From: Egicoccus halophilus
GTDB taxonomy: Bacteria > Actinomycetota > Nitriliruptoria > Nitriliruptorales > Nitriliruptoraceae
Direction: 5' to 3'
NCBI RefSeq assembly: GCF_004300825.1
Contig: NZ_CP036250.1
Location: 2,046,001-2,110,000, forward strand
DNA length: 64,000 nt
Shown here: positions 1-8,741 of the stretch, in pieces
Layout: each line of letters opens with the position of its first letter
Position numbering within the stretch: the first letter of the stretch is position 1
Program-made: the position numbers and the translations under genes
The notes under the pieces: model-generated
Seen by the model: the letters and a program-made list of their open reading frames with translations, nothing else
Told to the model about the DNA's origin: nothing
Databases searched by the model: none

Positions 1-2
1 CG

Positions 3-944
3 CAGCTGTCGGACGCACCGACGGCCCTGCCCGCCGCCGAACCGCCGGACGCCGACGTGCGGCCGGCCGACGTGCCGAGCAACCTCGAGCTCGGCGGCTA
101 CCAGCGCATGGTCGAGGCGGTCAAGGAGTACGTCGCCGCGGGCGACACCTTCCAGACGGTCGTCAGCCAGCGCTTCAGCGTGCCGACGGAGGCGAGTGCC
201 TTCGACGTCTACCGCGTCCTACGGGTGATCAACCCGTCGCCGTACCTGTACCTGCTGGACCTCGGGCCGGTGGGTGGGCCGGACCGGGACGTCCCGACCC
301 AGATCGTGGGTTCCTCGCCCGAGGCGTTGGTACAGGTGCAGGGACGTCACGTCGAGACCTGGCCCATCGCCGGAACCCGGCCCCGTGGCGAGACCCCGGC
401 GGAGGACCGGCAGCACGAGCAGGACCTGCTCGCCGACGCCAAGGAACGCGCCGAACACGTCATGCTCGTCGACCTGGCGCGCAACGATCTCGGTCGCGTC
501 TGCGACGTCGGCAGCGTCCGGGTCGACGACCTGATGCACGTCGAGCGCTACAGCCACGTCATGCACCTGGTCAGTTCCGTCACCGGGACGCTCGAGGACG
601 GGCTCGGTCCCGTGGACGTGCTGCGGGCGGTGTTCCCCGCCGGCACGGTCAGCGGTGCCCCGAAGGTCCGGGCGATGGAGATCATCGACGAGCTCGAGCC
701 GACCCGGCGCGGGCCGTACGCGGGGGCGATCGGCTACGTCGACTTCGCCGGCAACCTCGACACCTGCATCACCATCCGTACCGTCGTGCTGCAGGCCGGC
801 CAGGCACACGTGCAGGCGGGAGCGGGCATCGTCGCCGACTCCCGCCCCGACGCCGAGGAACGCGAGACCCGCAGCAAGGCGGGCGCCGTGCTGGCGGCGG
901 TCCGCGCCGCCGAGGCGTTGACGGCGCCAGGGCAGGAGGACTGA
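3..944 (+). CDS. trpE: Anthranilate synthase component I (partial, 5' end outside the window)
   Basis: Catalytic subunit that converts chorismate (with ammonia or glutamine-derived nitrogen) to anthranilate, the first step of tryptophan synthesis in the cytoplasm. The reading frame is open from the first bases, so the N-terminal third lies upstream; about 313 residues are visible. The chorismate-binding core is complete: GSSPEALV, the PIAGTRPRG loop, [33 protein letters not shown] and the C-terminal [10 protein letters not shown]. These are diagnostic for TrpE; the related PabB is the only serious alternative and is disfavoured by the trpC that follows one base after the stop. An AGGAGGA ribosome-binding site for trpC is embedded in the trpE end at 933-940. 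No trpG, trpD or trpF occurs in the visible operon. Confidence 0.95.
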   Translation, partial: QLSDAPTALPAAEPPDADVRPADVPSNLELGGYQRMVEAVKEYVAAGDTFQTVVSQRFSVPTEASAFDVYRVLRVINPSPYLYLLDLGPVGGPDRDVPTQIVGSSPEALVQVQGRHVETWPIAGTRPRGETPAEDRQHEQDLLADAKERAEHVMLVDLARNDLGRVCDVGSVRVDDLMHVERYSHVMHLVSSVTGTLEDGLGPVDVLRAVFPAGTVSGAPKVRAMEIIDELEPTRRGPYAGAIGYVDFAGNLDTCITIRTVVLQAGQAHVQAGAGIVADSRPDAEERETRSKAGAVLAAVRAAEALTAPGQED

Positions 945-945
945 C

Positions 946-1794
946 GTGGCGACCTACCTCGACGACCTGCTGCTCGGTGCCCGTCGCCGGGTCGAGGCCG
1001 CCGTCGCCCGTGAACCGCTGGCGGCGTTGCGGGAACGCGCCGTCGACGCGCCCGTCGGTCCGGCCTTCGCCGCAGCGCTCGCCGGTGCTGGCGTGTCGGT
1101 GATCGCGGAGGTCAAGCGTGCCTCGCCGTCGAAGGGGCCGATCGCTCCCGACCTCAACGCCCCGACACAGGCGGCCGCCTACGTCGAGGGCGGCGCCGCG
1201 GCCGTGTCGGTGCTCACGGAACCCGACCGGTTCGGGGGCAGCCTCGCCGACCTCGCCGACGTCGCGGCCCTGGGCGTCCCGGCGTTGCGCAAGGACTTCC
1301 TGGTCGACCCGTATCAGGTCTGGGAGGCGCGGGCAGCCGGCGCCGGCGCCGTGCTGTTGATCGCCGCGGCCCTGGACGAGCCGACGCTGGCCCGGCTGCA
1401 CGACGAGGCCCGCAGCGCCGGGCTCGACGTCCTCGTCGAGATCCACGACGAGGCCGAGGCCGCCGCCGCCGGCCGGATCGGGGCGGAGCTCGTCGGGGTC
1501 AACGCCCGGGACCTGCGCACCTTCGTGCTCGATCGCGACGGCTTCGCGCGTCTGCGGCCGCACCTGCCGGAGCGGGCACTGGCCGTCGCCGAGTCCGGCG
1601 TCCGTGACGCCGACGACGTGCGCCGGGCGGCCGCCGAGGGCGCCGACGCGGTGCTCGTCGGCGAAGCACTGGTGCGGGCTGCCGACCCGCGCGCCACCGT
1701 CGCGGCGCTGCTCGCCGCCGGTGGGGACGCCACCGCCGGACCGGCGACCGCTCCCGCCGTCGACCACCGTCCCACCGGATCGGAAGCCCGATGA
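946..1794 (+). CDS. trpC: Indole-3-glycerol phosphate synthase
   Basis: Converts 1-(2-carboxyphenylamino)-1-deoxyribulose 5-phosphate to indole-3-glycerol phosphate, with decarboxylation and ring closure, in tryptophan synthesis. The 282-residue protein is a single TIM barrel of normal TrpC length. The family markers are present: AEVKRASPSKG (catalytic Glu and Lys at the end of strand 1), LRKDFLVDPYQV (catalytic Lys), LVEIHDE, GVNARDLRTF and AVAESGV. The GTG start at 946 has a strong AGGAGGA site eight bases upstream inside trpE. The stop overlaps the trpB start as ATGA, which implies translational coupling. The C-terminal 20 residues are a low-complexity Ala/Thr/Pro tail beyond the barrel. 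Confidence 0.96.
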   Translation: MATYLDDLLLGARRRVEAAVAREPLAALRERAVDAPVGPAFAAALAGAGVSVIAEVKRASPSKGPIAPDLNAPTQAAAYVEGGAAAVSVLTEPDRFGGSLADLADVAALGVPALRKDFLVDPYQVWEARAAGAGAVLLIAAALDEPTLARLHDEARSAGLDVLVEIHDEAEAAAAGRIGAELVGVNARDLRTFVLDRDGFARLRPHLPERALAVAESGVRDADDVRRAAAEGADAVLVGEALVRAADPRATVAALLAAGGDATAGPATAPAVDHRPTGSEAR

Positions 1795-3131
1795 CCGCGA
1801 CCGACGCCAGCACCGAGCTCCGTGAGGGCTACTTCGGTGCCTTCGGGGGCCAGTTCGTCCCCGAGTCCCTCTCCGACGCGCTCGCGCAGCTCGTCGACGC
1901 CTGGGCCGACGCAGAAGCCGACGCGGCGTTCGGCGCGCAGCTCGACGCGTTGCGGCGCGACTACGGCGGCCGCCCCACGCCGCTCTACCACGCCGCCCGT
2001 CTGTCCGAGGTGTGTGGGCTGGAGGTCTGGCTCAAGCGCGAGGACCTCGCACACACCGGGTCGCACAAGCTCAACAACGTCGTCGGTCAGGCGCTGCTGG
2101 CCCAGCGCATGGGCAAGCCGCGGGTCATCGCCGAGACCGGTGCCGGGCAGCACGGCGTGGCCACGGCCACCGCGGCGGCGCTGTTCGGTCTGCGGTGCAC
2201 GGTCTACATGGGCGCGGAGGACTGCCGCCGGCAGCGGCTCAACGTGGTGCGCATGCAGCTGCTCGGTGCCGAGGTCGTGCCGGTGGAGTCGGGGACCCGC
2301 ACGCTCAAGGACGCCATCAACGAGGCGATGCGGGACTGGGTCACCAACGTCGACGACACCCACTACCTGATCGGGTCGGCAATGGGGCCCCACCCGTTCC
2401 CCACGATCGTGCGCGAACTGCAGAAGGTCATCTCGGTCGAGGACAAGGAACAGTTCGCGACGCAGGCCGGAGGGGTCCCGGACGCGGTGATCGCCTGTGT
2501 CGGCGGCGGATCCAACGCGATCGGCTCGTTCGCCGAGTGGATCGACGTGCCCGAGGTGCGGCTGATCGGCATCGAGGCGGCCGGCGAGGGCGTGGGGTCC
2601 GGGCGTTCGGCGGCGACCATCAGCGAGGGACGCGAGGCGGTGCTGCACGGTTCGCGCTCCATCGTGCTGGTCGACGACGACGGTCAGGTCCGTCCCGCCC
2701 ACTCGGTGTCCGCCGGCCTGGACTATCCCGGTGTCGGTCCCGAGCACGCCTGGTTGGCCTCGAGCGGCCGGGGGACCTACCTGGCGGCCACCGACGAGGA
2801 CGCGCTCGAGGGCTTCCGTCGTACCTGTGAGCTCGAGGGCATCATCCCGGCGCTCGAGCCCGCCCACGCCGTCGGCTGGCTGCTGCGCCACGGGCGAGCC
2901 GAGCTGGGGGAGGGCGCGCGCGTCGTGCTGACGATGTCGGGACGCGGCGACAAGGACGTCGACGAGGTCGTCGAGGTGGCCGGCTGGGACCTCGGCGTCG
3001 CCAGGGCGTTCGGCAACGACGGCGGGGTCCGGGTTCCCGCCGGCCAGGCCGGGACGGAGGCCGCGACCGAGACCGCGACCGAGGTCGACGCCGACGGCGG
3101 CACGGGCGTCGGAGCGGAGGGGCCGGCATGA
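1791..3131 (+). CDS. trpB: Tryptophan synthase beta chain
   Basis: PLP enzyme that condenses indole, channelled from TrpA, with L-serine to give tryptophan. The PLP lysine is Lys93 in HTGSHKLNN; ETGAGQHGVATA and the phosphate-binding CVGGGSNAIG loop are intact, and SGRGDKD closes the fold. This is the TrpB1 type that pairs with TrpA. Length is 446 residues, about 50 more than usual. The excess is a C-terminal tail rich in Thr, Glu, Ala and Gly after about residue 395, unlikely to be part of the active fold. The start overlaps trpC (ATGA) and the stop overlaps trpA (ATGA at 3128), so trpC, trpB and trpA are probably translated in a coupled manner from one message. Confidence 0.97.
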   Translation: MTATDASTELREGYFGAFGGQFVPESLSDALAQLVDAWADAEADAAFGAQLDALRRDYGGRPTPLYHAARLSEVCGLEVWLKREDLAHTGSHKLNNVVGQALLAQRMGKPRVIAETGAGQHGVATATAAALFGLRCTVYMGAEDCRRQRLNVVRMQLLGAEVVPVESGTRTLKDAINEAMRDWVTNVDDTHYLIGSAMGPHPFPTIVRELQKVISVEDKEQFATQAGGVPDAVIACVGGGSNAIGSFAEWIDVPEVRLIGIEAAGEGVGSGRSAATISEGREAVLHGSRSIVLVDDDGQVRPAHSVSAGLDYPGVGPEHAWLASSGRGTYLAATDEDALEGFRRTCELEGIIPALEPAHAVGWLLRHGRAELGEGARVVLTMSGRGDKDVDEVVEVAGWDLGVARAFGNDGGVRVPAGQAGTEAATETATEVDADGGTGVGAEGPA

Positions 3132-3946
3132 CGACCACCACCGTCGCGGGGGCGCAGCACATCCAGGCGGCCTTCGACCGCGCCGCCGCCGAGGACCGTG
3201 CCGCGCTGATCGTCTACCTGACGTCGTGCTTCCCGGACCCGGACACCTCCCGGGCCTGCTTCGAGGCCGCGGTCGAGGCCGGCGCCGACGTGCTCGAGAT
3301 CGGCGTGCCGTTCAGTGACCCGATGATGGACGGTCCCATCATCCAGGCCGCCAACCAGCACGTGCTCGACGCCGGGACCCGGGTCGCCGACCACCTGGCG
3401 CTGATCCGCTCGCTGGACCACCTCGCGGTCCCCAAGCTGGTCATGACCTACGTCACGATCGCCGACACGCGCGGCTATGCGGCCTTCGCCGACGAGTGCG
3501 CCGCGGCCGGGCTGGCGGGCGTCATCCTTCCCGATCTGCCGGTGCCCGAGGCCGACGCGTGGCGACGCGAGGCGCAGCGAGCCGGGCTCGCGACGGTCTT
3601 CCTGGCCTCGTCGGTGTCGACCGACGCGCGCCTCGACGCGATCGGTGCCGCCTCGCAGGGATGGGTCTACGCGACCGGACTGCTCGGAGTCACCGGCGTC
3701 AAGGGCGTCTCCCAGGACGTGACCCGGGCGCTGGTCGAGCGGGTCCGGCCGCGCACCAGCGTGCCGGTCGCGGTCGGCATCGGCGTCAAGGACCGGGGGT
3801 CGGCCGCCGAGGTGGCGGCGTACGCCGACGGCGTCATCGTGGGCTCGTCGGTGGTCCGGGCCGTCGCCGACGGCGATCCTGCCGGCGCCCCAGGACGCGT
3901 CGGTGCCCTGGTGCGGGAACTGCGCGAGGGCGTCAGCCGCCGTTGA
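3128..3946 (+). CDS. trpA: Tryptophan synthase alpha chain
   Basis: Cleaves indole-3-glycerol phosphate to indole and glyceraldehyde 3-phosphate and passes indole through a tunnel to TrpB. The 272-residue TIM barrel has the catalytic glutamate Glu57 (in VLEIGVPFSDP) and aspartate Asp68 (in MMDGP). The phosphate-binding GIGVKDR segment and the flexible ATGLLGVTGVKG loop are also present. Start ATG overlaps the trpB stop by four bases. It is the last gene of the visible trp operon; the next gene is on the opposite strand and converges about 140 bases downstream. I see no convincing Rho-independent terminator in the short gap 3947-4084. Confidence 0.97.
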   Translation: MTTTTVAGAQHIQAAFDRAAAEDRAALIVYLTSCFPDPDTSRACFEAAVEAGADVLEIGVPFSDPMMDGPIIQAANQHVLDAGTRVADHLALIRSLDHLAVPKLVMTYVTIADTRGYAAFADECAAAGLAGVILPDLPVPEADAWRREAQRAGLATVFLASSVSTDARLDAIGAASQGWVYATGLLGVTGVKGVSQDVTRALVERVRPRTSVPVAVGIGVKDRGSAAEVAAYADGVIVGSSVVRAVADGDPAGAPGRVGALVRELREGVSRR

Positions 3947-4084
3947 GTCGGCCCTGCACCGGTCGGCCGGCACACCCACCCGACACGTCCACCGTCGCGG
4001 TCGCCCCACCGCCCGCGCGGGGCGCGCGGCTCACCTGAGCTGCCGGTCCTGCCTGGTGCAGCGCCACGCCGGCGGCCGCCGGGA

Positions 4085-5305
4085 TCAGACGCACTCCGGC
4101 GGGGCGTCGGTGGGCCACGGCACACCGACCGCGTCGATCTCGGCCGGCAGCAGGCAGGCCCGGGTCGTGCCATCGGGCTCCAGCGTCCACTGCGCGATGG
4201 CGGTGCGTGCCCCGTCGTCGGAGAAGCGCGGCCAGACGAAGTTGCCGAGGTTCCAGAACACGCTGGCGTCGTCGACCCGTTCCACCGGCTGCAGCCGGTG
4301 GGCGTGGTGGCCGAAGACCACGTCGGCGCCCGCGGCGATCATCGCCTCGGCCTTGCGCCGGTCCTCGGGGCGCGGTTCGAGCGCGCCCTCGGCGCCCCAG
4401 TGCACGCTGACCACGACCACGTCGGCCTGCTCCGCCGCGGCGGCGACCGACGCGGCCATGCGTTCGGCGTCGTAGCCGGTCGCCTGACCCGGGGCGTCGC
4501 CGTAGGCGATCCAGTGGGGCTCGGGGACCACGCCACCGAATCCGAGGACGGCGACCGTCCAGCCGCCGAGCTCGAGCAGCGCCGGTTCGTGCGCGCTGGC
4601 CTCGTCGGGACCGACACCGACGGCCGCGATGCCGGCGCGCTCCACCTCGTCGACCGACGAGAGCATGGTCGCGATGCCGTAGTCGCCGGCATGGTTGTTC
4701 GCCAGCGTCGCCAGGTCGACCCCGGCGTCACGCATGGCCGGGAGGGCTGCCGGGTCGCAGCGGAAGACGAACTGTTTGTCCTGTGCCTCGCCACCCGGAC
4801 CGACCGGGCACTCCAGGTTCACCGCGGTGAGGTCGGCGTCGCGCAGCACGTCGCGCACCCCGGCCCAGACGGCGTCCGGTCCCTCGGCGCCGAGCGCCGG
4901 CACGTAGCTCGGGTCGAGGTTCACGTCACCGACGTGGTTGATCACCAGCCGTTCGCGGACCGGTGCCTCCTCCGCCCGTTCGCCGTCGGCCGAGGACGTC
5001 GGCTCCTGCGTGCCGGACGCGTCCGTGGCGTCTGCCGACTCGTCGACGACCTCACCGGGCTCGACCGCCGCCGACGCGGCCGTCTGCTCGCCCGCCGCCT
5101 GCTCGCGCGGCGCCGTCGTGGCGGCCGGCCCCGTGCCCACCAGGGCGACCGTCAGGACGGCGGCGGCCAGCGCCACGAGCACCAGCGGGGGCAGCATGGT
5201 CGAGCGTCGGTTCACGCGGCGGATGGCGGGCCTCCGGAGACGGTCGTCGGTTCGGGTGGGCGTCGTTCGGCCGATCGACGAGGACGACCGTACCGTCCGG
5301 TCCAC
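4085..5305 (-). CDS. CapA-family (PGA_cap) metallophosphatase-fold protein, membrane anchored
   Basis: The protein has one predicted membrane anchor (about residues 38-58) and an acidic spacer to about residue 115. A PGA_cap domain of the CapA / poly-gamma-glutamate biosynthesis family follows. Visible family motifs are NHVGDVNL, ADLTAVNLECPVG, LATLANNHAGDYG, VSVHWGAE, GADVVFGHHAHRLQP and WNLGNFVW, which match the metal-binding residues of this calcineurin-like fold. The domain is therefore extracellular and probably a hydrolase. No capB or capC neighbour exists, so a real role in polyglutamate synthesis is not supported by context. The listed ATG gives a long basic N-terminus; an internal ATG at 5197, directly before the hydrophobic segment, is an equally good start. 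Confidence 0.85.
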   Translation of the reverse strand: MDRTVRSSSSIGRTTPTRTDDRLRRPAIRRVNRRSTMLPPLVLVALAAAVLTVALVGTGPAATTAPREQAAGEQTAASAAVEPGEVVDESADATDASGTQEPTSSADGERAEEAPVRERLVINHVGDVNLDPSYVPALGAEGPDAVWAGVRDVLRDADLTAVNLECPVGPGGEAQDKQFVFRCDPAALPAMRDAGVDLATLANNHAGDYGIATMLSSVDEVERAGIAAVGVGPDEASAHEPALLELGGWTVAVLGFGGVVPEPHWIAYGDAPGQATGYDAERMAASVAAAAEQADVVVVSVHWGAEGALEPRPEDRRKAEAMIAAGADVVFGHHAHRLQPVERVDDASVFWNLGNFVWPRFSDDGARTAIAQWTLEPDGTTRACLLPAEIDAVGVPWPTDAPPECV

Positions 5306-5353
5306 CGCTCACCGTGGAAGGCCCGACCGCGCCGGGCGCCCGGTCACGCACCT

Positions 5354-5506
5354 CGACGGGCGTTTCCCCGCGCCCGCCGACGGGCGTTTCCCCGCGCCCG
5401 CCGACGGGCGTTTCCCCGCGCCCGCCGACGGGCGTTTCCCCGCGCCCGCCGACGGGCGTTTCCCCGCGCCCGCCGACGGACGTTTCCCCGCGCCCGCCGA
5501 CGGGCG
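5354..5506. repeat. Tandem array of six 24-bp units plus a partial seventh
   Basis: Units begin at 5354, 5378, 5402, 5426, 5450 and 5474, and a partial copy begins at 5498. All are identical except one base in the sixth. Each unit contains a small inverted repeat GGGCG / CGCCC around an eight-base centre. The array lies in the gap between the 3' end of the betaine-importer binding-protein gene and the start of the CapA-like gene, and abuts a terminator hairpin. There are no unique spacers, so it is not a CRISPR. The period is a multiple of three but no gene reads through it on either strand. Confidence 0.95.
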
Positions 5507-5536
5507 ACGCCCCGCCGATGGTGCGGCGGGGCGTCG
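5505..5536 (-). terminator. Rho-independent-type hairpin after the betaine importer operon
   Basis: A perfect 13-bp GC-rich stem (5505-5517 with 5524-5536) closes a six-base loop, 37 bases beyond the stop of the binding-protein gene on the minus strand. There is no T-tract, which is common in GC-rich actinobacteria. Confidence 0.7.
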
Positions 5537-5572
5537 GCGTGGTCGACCGGGGCGACGCGTGGGCGGCGGGAC

Positions 5573-6613
5573 TCAGCCGATGAAGTCGTTCTCGGTCAGC
5601 CAGTCCTGGGCGACGTCGAGCGGGCGCTCGTTCTCGGAGGACACGCGCGCGTTGAGCTCGGCCATCGTCTCGTCGTCGAGCGCCGCCGTGACCGGGGCGT
5701 AGAGGTCGCTGAGCGTCTGGCCGTACTGCTCGTAGACGTCCTCGACGAACACCGGCGAGACGTTGTACAGCGGGAAGAACGACTGGTCGTCCTCGAGCAC
5801 GACGAGGTCGAGCGTGGCGATGCGACCGTCGGTGGTGAAGATCTCGCCGAAGTTGCACGGGTCGCGGTCGGCCGTGGCGCCGTAGATCACGCCGGTGTCG
5901 AGGACGCTGACGTTGTTCGGGTCGAACTCGTAGCCGTAGTGGGCCTCCATGCCCGGCAGGCCGTCGCTACGGGCCTCGAACTCGGACTCGACGCACAGCG
6001 TCGCCGCGTCCGGATCGGACTCGATGAGCTCACCGAGCTCGGTGAGGGTGTCGACCCCGAGCTCGTCGTGGGCCTCGCGCGACATCGCGATGCCGTAGGT
6101 GTTGTTGAAGGGCGAGGGCTCGAGCCAGTACAGGCCTTCACCGACCTCGAGCTCGCGGACGGCTTCGTACTGCTCCTCGCGGTCGGCGATCGGCTCGGTC
6201 TCGCCGTAGAACTCGATCCAGGCGGTCCCGGTGTACTCCCAGTAGTGGTCGATCTGGCCGCCGGTCAGTGCTTCGCGGGCGGCGAAGGTGCTGCCGAGGT
6301 CGATCTCGTCGACGACCGTGGCACCGGCGTCCTCGAGCAGCAGCTTCGAGATCTCGCCGAGGATGAGTTGCTCGTCGAAGTCCTTCGAACCGACCGTGAT
6401 GGTGGCGCCGTCGAGGGATTCGGAGCCCGGCTCGACCGCGTCGGCCGCGGCGTCGGCGTCGGCGTCGGTGCCGTCATCCGTGGTCGTGTCACCGGTGGTG
6501 GTGTCGTCACCGGTCGCGGTGTCGTCGCCGCCGCCGAAGTCGTCGGCGCCGCAGGCGGTCAGCAGCAGGGCCAGCGCAGCGGCGCCGGCAGTGGTCTTGG
6601 AGAGGTGTCGCAC
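5573..6613 (-). CDS. Glycine betaine/choline-type ABC transporter substrate-binding lipoprotein
   Basis: Extracellular solute receptor of an OpuC/ProX-type osmoprotectant importer. The GTG start at 6613 opens a lipoprotein signal peptide: positively charged start, hydrophobic stretch and lipobox LLTAC with the lipidated Cys near residue 21. An Asp/Thr-rich linker follows, then an OpuAC domain beginning at ITVGSKDFDEQLILGE. Aromatic positions that could cage a quaternary ammonium are visible in HYWEYTGTAW and NNTYG. The mature protein is strongly acidic, as expected for exported proteins of salt-adapted bacteria, but that is only suggestive. It is the last of four importer genes transcribed leftward, 116 bases after the second permease. 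Confidence 0.9.
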   Translation of the reverse strand: MRHLSKTTAGAAALALLLTACGADDFGGGDDTATGDDTTTGDTTTDDGTDADADAAADAVEPGSESLDGATITVGSKDFDEQLILGEISKLLLEDAGATVVDEIDLGSTFAAREALTGGQIDHYWEYTGTAWIEFYGETEPIADREEQYEAVRELEVGEGLYWLEPSPFNNTYGIAMSREAHDELGVDTLTELGELIESDPDAATLCVESEFEARSDGLPGMEAHYGYEFDPNNVSVLDTGVIYGATADRDPCNFGEIFTTDGRIATLDLVVLEDDQSFFPLYNVSPVFVEDVYEQYGQTLSDLYAPVTAALDDETMAELNARVSSENERPLDVAQDWLTENDFIG

Positions 6614-6729
6614 GGGCGTTCTCGATGTCGTGGGGGAGGGGTCGGAGGTGGATGTGCCAGGCCGGCCGGGTGGTCGATCGGTGCGGTCCCGGCCACGGCA
6701 GGGTGCCGACGCGTCGGCGCCGGTCGTAC

Positions 6730-7560
6730 CTACAGGCCGCGCGGGGTCAGACGCTCCTCGACCAGGCCGGCCAGCCAGTCGATGAGCAGGGCGAGGGCGG
6801 AGACCAGCACGGCCCCGGTGACCAGCAGCGGCAGGCGCTGCAGACCGAAGCCCTGGAAGATGGTGCGCCCGAGTCCGCCGCCGCCGAAGAGGAAGGCGAG
6901 GGTCGCGGTTCCCACGTTGAGCACGAGGGCGGTGCGCACGCCGGCCAGGATCACCGGCACCGCCAACGGCAGTTCGATGCGTCGCAGGATCTGGGTCGAG
7001 GACAGGCCCATGCCCCGGCCGGCCTCGAGCACGGCCGCGTCCACCTGGTCGAGGCCGACCATGGTGTTGCGCAGGATGGGCAGGAAGGAGTAGCCGACGA
7101 GCGCGGCGACGACCGGGATGGTGCCGGTGCTGGGGAAGAAGTCGACGTTGCGGGCCGCGAAGAAGATCAGCGCCAGCAGGCCGAGCGACGGGATCGCCTG
7201 ACCGGCGTTGCCGAGTCCGATGATGGCGGGTGCCAGGCGGCGGGTGGCCGTGCGGGTCGCGACGATGCCCAGGGGGATCGCCAGCGCCAGCACGATCACG
7301 GTCGACCAGATGGTCAGGCGCAGGTGTTGCAGCAGCTGGCCGGTCAGCACCTCGCGGCGCAGTTGCCGGGCCTCGATGACGTCGAGCTCGAGCCCCTGTA
7401 CCCACAGGTACAGCCCGATCAGCGCGGCCCCGACCACCAGCGGCGTGCCGGCGTAGTGGAGCAGGTCGCCCAGGCGCGTGCGGCCGCCGGTGTCAGCAGC
7501 CGGACCGCCGGTGCCGGCAGGCGTGGTCGAGGAGGCCTCGACCTCGGGGGGCGCCGCCAT
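6730..7560 (-). CDS. Osmoprotectant ABC transporter permease (second)
   Basis: Integral membrane subunit of the importer, 276 residues with about six hydrophobic segments. The EAA loop that docks on the ATPase reads EAGRGMGLSSTQILRRIELP, followed by PVILAGVRTA, typical of OpuCB/OpuCD or ProW-type permeases. Its start codon shares one base with the stop of the ATPase gene (TGATG at 7558-7562), so translation is probably coupled. Paired with the other permease at 8734-9387, it would make the heterodimeric channel of the OpuC class. Confidence 0.92.
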   Translation of the reverse strand: MAAPPEVEASSTTPAGTGGPAADTGGRTRLGDLLHYAGTPLVVGAALIGLYLWVQGLELDVIEARQLRREVLTGQLLQHLRLTIWSTVIVLALAIPLGIVATRTATRRLAPAIIGLGNAGQAIPSLGLLALIFFAARNVDFFPSTGTIPVVAALVGYSFLPILRNTMVGLDQVDAAVLEAGRGMGLSSTQILRRIELPLAVPVILAGVRTALVLNVGTATLAFLFGGGGLGRTIFQGFGLQRLPLLVTGAVLVSALALLIDWLAGLVEERLTPRGL

Positions 7561-8741
7561 CAGCCGGCCACCATGTCGGCGGGATCGACCAGCTTGGCCG
7601 CCCGGTAGTAGTCGATGTTGGCGTCGCGGACCGCCTGCATCGAGGTGACGAGCGCGTCGACGTCGACGATGCCCTGGTAGGCGCCGCTGCCGTCGACCAC
7701 GATCGCGACACCGGCGGATCCGAGCAGCATCTCCTCGAGTGCGTCCGACAGGGTCGCCTGGGGCTCGACCATGGCACGTGCGGGCAGTCCGAGCTCACGG
7801 ACGGGCCGTTGATGGCGGAAGTCCGGGGCGCGCAGCCAGCGCAGCGGGCGGCGGTGCTCGTCGAGCAGCAGCAGCGCCGTCCAGTCCGAGGCGCCGAGGC
7901 GGGAGCGCAACGTGGCCTCGTCCTCGTCGACCGTCCCGATGGGCCCGTCGGTGAGCCAGGGCACGTCTCGCACCCGGGACAGCTTCAGGCGCTTGAGCGT
8001 GGCCCCCGATCCGACGAAGTCCTCGACGAAGTCGTCCGCCGGGGCGGTCAGGATCTCCTCGGGCGTGGCGAACTGGGCCACGTGCGAGTGCTCGCGCAGG
8101 ATGGCGATGCGATCACCCATCTTGATCGCCTCGTCGATGTCATGGGTGACGAAGACGATGGTCTTCTGCAGTTCGGCCTGCAGACGCAGGAACTCGTTCT
8201 GCAGGCGTGTGCGGGTGATCGGGTCGATCGCGCCGAACGGCTCGTCCATCAGCAGCACGGGCGGGTCGGCCGCCAGCGCACGCGCGACGCCGACACGTTG
8301 CCGCTGACCGCCGGAGAGCTCCTTGGGGTAGCGGTCGCGGTACTGCTCCGGGTCGAGGCCGACCACGCTGAGCAGCTCGTCGACCCGGGCCCGGATGCGG
8401 TCGCGCTCCCAACCGAGCAGGCCGGGCACCGTGGCGACGTTGTCGGCGATGGTCTGATGGGGGAACAGGCCGACCTGCTGGATCACGTACCCCATGCGGC
8501 GACGCAGTTCGTTGGGGTTGCTGCGGGTCACGTCCTCACCGTCGAGCAGGATGCGACCGGCGGAGGGTTCGATGATCCGGTTGATCATCTTCAGACTGGT
8601 CGTCTTCCCGCAGCCGGAGGGGCCGACGAAGACCACGATCTCGCCGCGCGGGATCGCGAGGGACAACCGGTCGACGGCGGGGGCTTCCGTGCCGGGATAG
8701 CGCTTGGTCAGCTCGTCGAGCCGGATCATGGCGTCAGTCAC
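7560..8741 (-). CDS. Osmoprotectant ABC transporter ATP-binding protein with CBS region
   Basis: Energises the importer. The 393-residue protein has Walker A GPSGCGKTT (about residues 38-46), Q-loop QQVGLFPHQ, signature LSGGQRQR, Walker B VLLMDEPFGAID and H-loop FVTHD. It is of the OpuCA/ProV class. After about residue 250 there is a tandem CBS-type region (ending near ALEEML...IVVDGSGAYQGIVDVDALV), which in OpuA-type systems senses ionic strength or cyclic di-AMP; that function is inferred. The GTG start overlaps the upstream permease stop by eight bases; an ATG four codons later is an alternative. Confidence 0.93.
   Translation of the reverse strand: MTDAMIRLDELTKRYPGTEAPAVDRLSLAIPRGEIVVFVGPSGCGKTTSLKMINRIIEPSAGRILLDGEDVTRSNPNELRRRMGYVIQQVGLFPHQTIADNVATVPGLLGWERDRIRARVDELLSVVGLDPEQYRDRYPKELSGGQRQRVGVARALAADPPVLLMDEPFGAIDPITRTRLQNEFLRLQAELQKTIVFVTHDIDEAIKMGDRIAILREHSHVAQFATPEEILTAPADDFVEDFVGSGATLKRLKLSRVRDVPWLTDGPIGTVDEDEATLRSRLGASDWTALLLLDEHRRPLRWLRAPDFRHQRPVRELGLPARAMVEPQATLSDALEEMLLGSAGVAIVVDGSGAYQGIVDVDALVTSMQAVRDANIDYYRAAKLVDPADMVAG

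Noticed and set aside
1314-2891. Long minus-strand open frame of about 525 codons opposite trpC and trpB
   Set aside because: It is an antisense shadow produced by high GC third positions; the translation is Arg/His-rich with no family motif, while the plus strand encodes clear TrpC and TrpB.
5354-5506. Regular repeats as a possible CRISPR array
   Set aside because: Units are contiguous 24-mers with no unique spacers, and no cas genes are present.
4298-7093. Plus-strand open frame of about 931 codons through the importer receptor and CapA-like genes
   Set aside because: It covers the 24-bp repeat and the opposite strand of well-recognised genes; its sequence is low-complexity Arg/Gly and resembles nothing.
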